DNA of 64,000 nucleotides. It comes from Neodiprion pinetum (Eukaryota; Arthropoda; Insecta; Hymenoptera; Diprionidae). Positions 61,362-64,000 of this stretch are shown here, one piece after another. A program made the position numbers and the translations under genes. The notes under the pieces were generated by a model. It saw nothing but the letters and a program-made list of their open reading frames with translations. It was not told where the DNA came from and searched no databases. Each line of letters starts with the position of its first letter. The stretch's first letter is position 1. The stretch is from assembly GCF_021155775.2 (NCBI RefSeq), contig NC_060235.2:22825598-22889597 (forward strand), read 5' to 3'.

Positions 61362-64000
61362 TATACACGTTACACACACACACACGTTTTATACATACTT
61401 GCATACGTGCTTACGTATGGCAGTTATGGGAAAAACGTTGCGGCCTCGTCAATCACGCTGTTTCGATGCGCCGAATCGAGAAAAAGAAATAGACGAGATA
61501 AAAATTGAACGAACAAGAAATGAAAATGGAGAAATGCAAAATAAAAAGAATTTCTGCACAAAACCTCATCGTTTCTGTATAACTCCCATGCATACATAAA
61601 TACTCGTCCGCTGTTCGACTATATTGAACTTTTTTCGTGCCCCTTGCACACGACGTGCTGCTTTAATTTCATACGTTCTTTCTCTATCCTCTTTCTGTTT
61701 GAAATTTTTTTTTTTTCTACTTTTGTTCTCTTCTATTTTCATCAGTTTTTCCCTCATCATTTCATTGCATTGTACGTGGCTTCTACATATACATTATATA
61801 TATATGTAAAAAATATGACGAGGCCTATATTCACCTCATCATATTTCTTCCTCACTCCCAAATTCGAAATTTCACTGCACAACAGTGAGCGCCCTTGGCA
61901 GCTTTACGGTCAATAGTACATGCGTGTAAATATGAGCGAATACAGACGATAGAATGCCGAGGGCATATGACAGATGAGTACATAAGCTATTATCAGCGTA
62001 ATCACACGTAGAAACGGCAGAACGAGAGGAAAATAAGCTGTAAATGTCGTTTCTCCATTTACAGGTAATATTATTTTTATTCAACGTAGAATATCAGTAC
62101 GTAGTGTAAAAAAAAGTAATGTAATGTAATAGTATACGAAACAATAAACTCCATTTACAGAGAAACTCATCGCAGCTTCGACAAGGTTAAAAAAAAGGAA
62201 CATTATACATATATGTTGGTACATGTGGAACAAACTCTGTTTATTTGAATCGCGAAAAAAAAAGAATCTTTTCAAATCGAAGAGAAATGCGCGCTACATG
62301 ATTGACGAAATCGTAAAAGAGGATGAAGAAAGGGTCGAAATGTACATACGCGTCAAGATCGGTGGTCGATGATCGCGCCAAGTTGATTGAAAAAAAATAA
62401 ATAAATAAATAAACGCGGAACGATCCAAGGAATTATTTTTTACCGCGAAAAGTTGCCAATATCCTACCCGACGAAAATATTATCACATATTTCTTCCCAC
62501 TCGCGATGAAATTCAACATTTGACAATTTCTGTACGTTTCTAGATTACAAAAGCTTTCATTCAAGGCTTATGTCGATACGATCGATGCACGGATGGCTGA
62601 AATATACCGATTGTAATATTTCCAACATCGTCGAAATCGTCAGTTTCGATCAAGAATTCTCAACCACTTTACGACAAAACATATGAAATACGCTTTTGAG
62701 GGTATATAGATGTAGAATCAGTTATAAATGCCGTTGTCCATATCTCTACAATTGACTCGTGGTATAAGCGAATTGTATGACTATAATATAATACGACATA
62801 GAAAGTCGCTCGACTCGTACGAAACTTATGTGAACGTATGAACTCTATGGTCGCGCCTGCATGGTGACAAAAATTTGAACGACTCTGTTCAGGATAGAAT
62901 TCGAACAGCATTTCAAATTCTATCTTAAATTGATATATTCCTCAAGGTATTTTTCTAAAAAGGTCCGCCAAGTACCACTTGCTAGTTTAATTTTTTTTTT
63001 CAATCCAACGGATCTTCAATTCCATTGGGTAGCACTTGCCAATCCTTCGTCTGCAATTACGCAGTTGTATGCAAGGTTCGGTATGACATTTATAGTTGAG
63101 CGTCAAAAGCACAGACAGTACGCGTTTCTCATAATCGCGTTTGGAAAGTTACGTCAAGTTTCAGCTATTCTTTCATTGTAAATTAACAGACATGTAGTAA
63201 GCAATAGTACGCGATTTGAATCTTTTTTTTTTTATAAAGGTTGAGGATATTTATTTATGTATAGTGTTTTCGTGAAACGAGAATCTTGCATAAAATGATT
63301 GAATGCATACATTTTCGATCAAATAAGGTATTTTCGTGGGTAATGACCACGTTTAATGTACTTGGGGAAAGATTCTTCCACCAGAGATGAATTTTCGGAG
63401 GTATATGTGCCAATTTATCCAAGCGCAATAGTGAGACGATTTATTTGAAACGTGACTTCTTTTTTTTTCTTTTCTATTTTTTCGCTCGAGACGGTGATTT
63501 TTCACCGTTTCGACAAAACAAGAGGGATGAAAATAGAGAAGAAAAAAAAAAAATTGAAAAAAGGAAAACTAATATTGTAAAAACGAGAATCGGAGAAATG
63601 AGAACGAACAAGACGTGTGAGAAAGGAAAAAGAAAAAAATCGGGGACTGCCAATTGATTTCGCGAACCTCTGAAACGACCCGAGAGCACGTTGGTCGTGA
63701 TCGCGCTATCGGTAAAAATTTTTCGTCATCTGAAGTAGAGAAAGCGAGAAAAAAGTGGAAAAAAGTACCTGAAAGAAAAAAAAAAAAAAAATTTCAGCGT
63801 ACATTCAAACAAACCGTCACAAATAAAAAAGAATATCGATCCGCTGCGCGTTATCTTTGCTTTTGGAGAAGAACGAGAATGGGAAAACGAAAACAGAAAC
63901 ACGAAATCCTTAAAAATCAATTTCTGTAGATAAATTTTAACACAAATAAACGAAAAGAATATTTTTTTTTTACCATTCGAAATTTAACTTCATCATTAGG

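Larger units (their letters stand above)
53795..64000. other. Probable 5' intron of the GPCR gene (or spacer)
   Basis: No TM1-TM2 exon is seen on the minus strand, so this is most simply an intron longer than 10 kb. G+C-mixed patches at 54000-56600 and 57100-57560 have unsupported ORFs. Simple repeats are (CAT)n/(CGT)n at 55978-56038, (CT)n at 59552-59600, (AT)n at 61338-61361 with adjacent (CA)n, and AAAT runs at 62395-62413. A patch at 58765-58990 starting aaagggtgtttcatttgg resembles a transposon edge. Confidence 0.4.

Overview
The window is eukaryotic and reads as an arthropod, most likely insect, nuclear genome. It has short exons with GT..AG introns, AT-rich spacers full of simple repeats, decayed transposable elements, and two genes with animal-type products. 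Hymenoptera is my best guess for the order, but nothing in the sequence proves it. There are no operons, CRISPR arrays, rRNA genes or tRNA genes that I could support.

Layout. 1-5.5 kb: spacer with a (TC)n tract, a degenerate ~22-bp minisatellite (1231-1397) and two Penelope-like retroelement remnants in opposite orientations (about 1525-2527 on + and 4452-5514 on -). Both keep part of the GIY-YIG endonuclease and are bounded by inverted terminal repeats that carry a hammerhead-ribozyme-like core. The second has a 14-bp target-site duplication. 5.5-32.5 kb: long spacer with no convincing protein gene. It holds dispersed repeats, a G+C-rich block (about 22.5-26.7 kb) with a degenerate three-copy tandem repeat of about 200-240 bp, and one candidate non-coding exon. 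32.5-34.9 kb: a six-exon minus-strand gene whose exons join in phase into 388 codons rich in PGPG motifs. It is a sperm-tail PG-rich repeat / ciliary microtubule-associated protein, most like the LEXM (CIMAP2) type. 35-43.5 kb: AT-rich, microsatellite-rich spacer. 43.5-53.8 kb: the last six exons (307 codons, transmembrane segment 3 to the C-terminus) of a minus-strand rhodopsin-class neuropeptide GPCR. Its first exons (TM1-TM2) were not found up to 64 kb and probably lie beyond the right edge. A ~660-bp fold-back element and a 10-bp-period repeat lie in its largest intron. 53.8-64 kb: probably the next intron of that receptor gene.

The two genes show no functional link: one is a structural protein of cilia or sperm flagella, the other a plasma-membrane peptide receptor. 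The least ordinary content is the pair of Penelope-like remnants with ribozyme-like termini, the fold-back element, and the short-period degenerate tandem arrays. I saw no clearly new multi-gene system.
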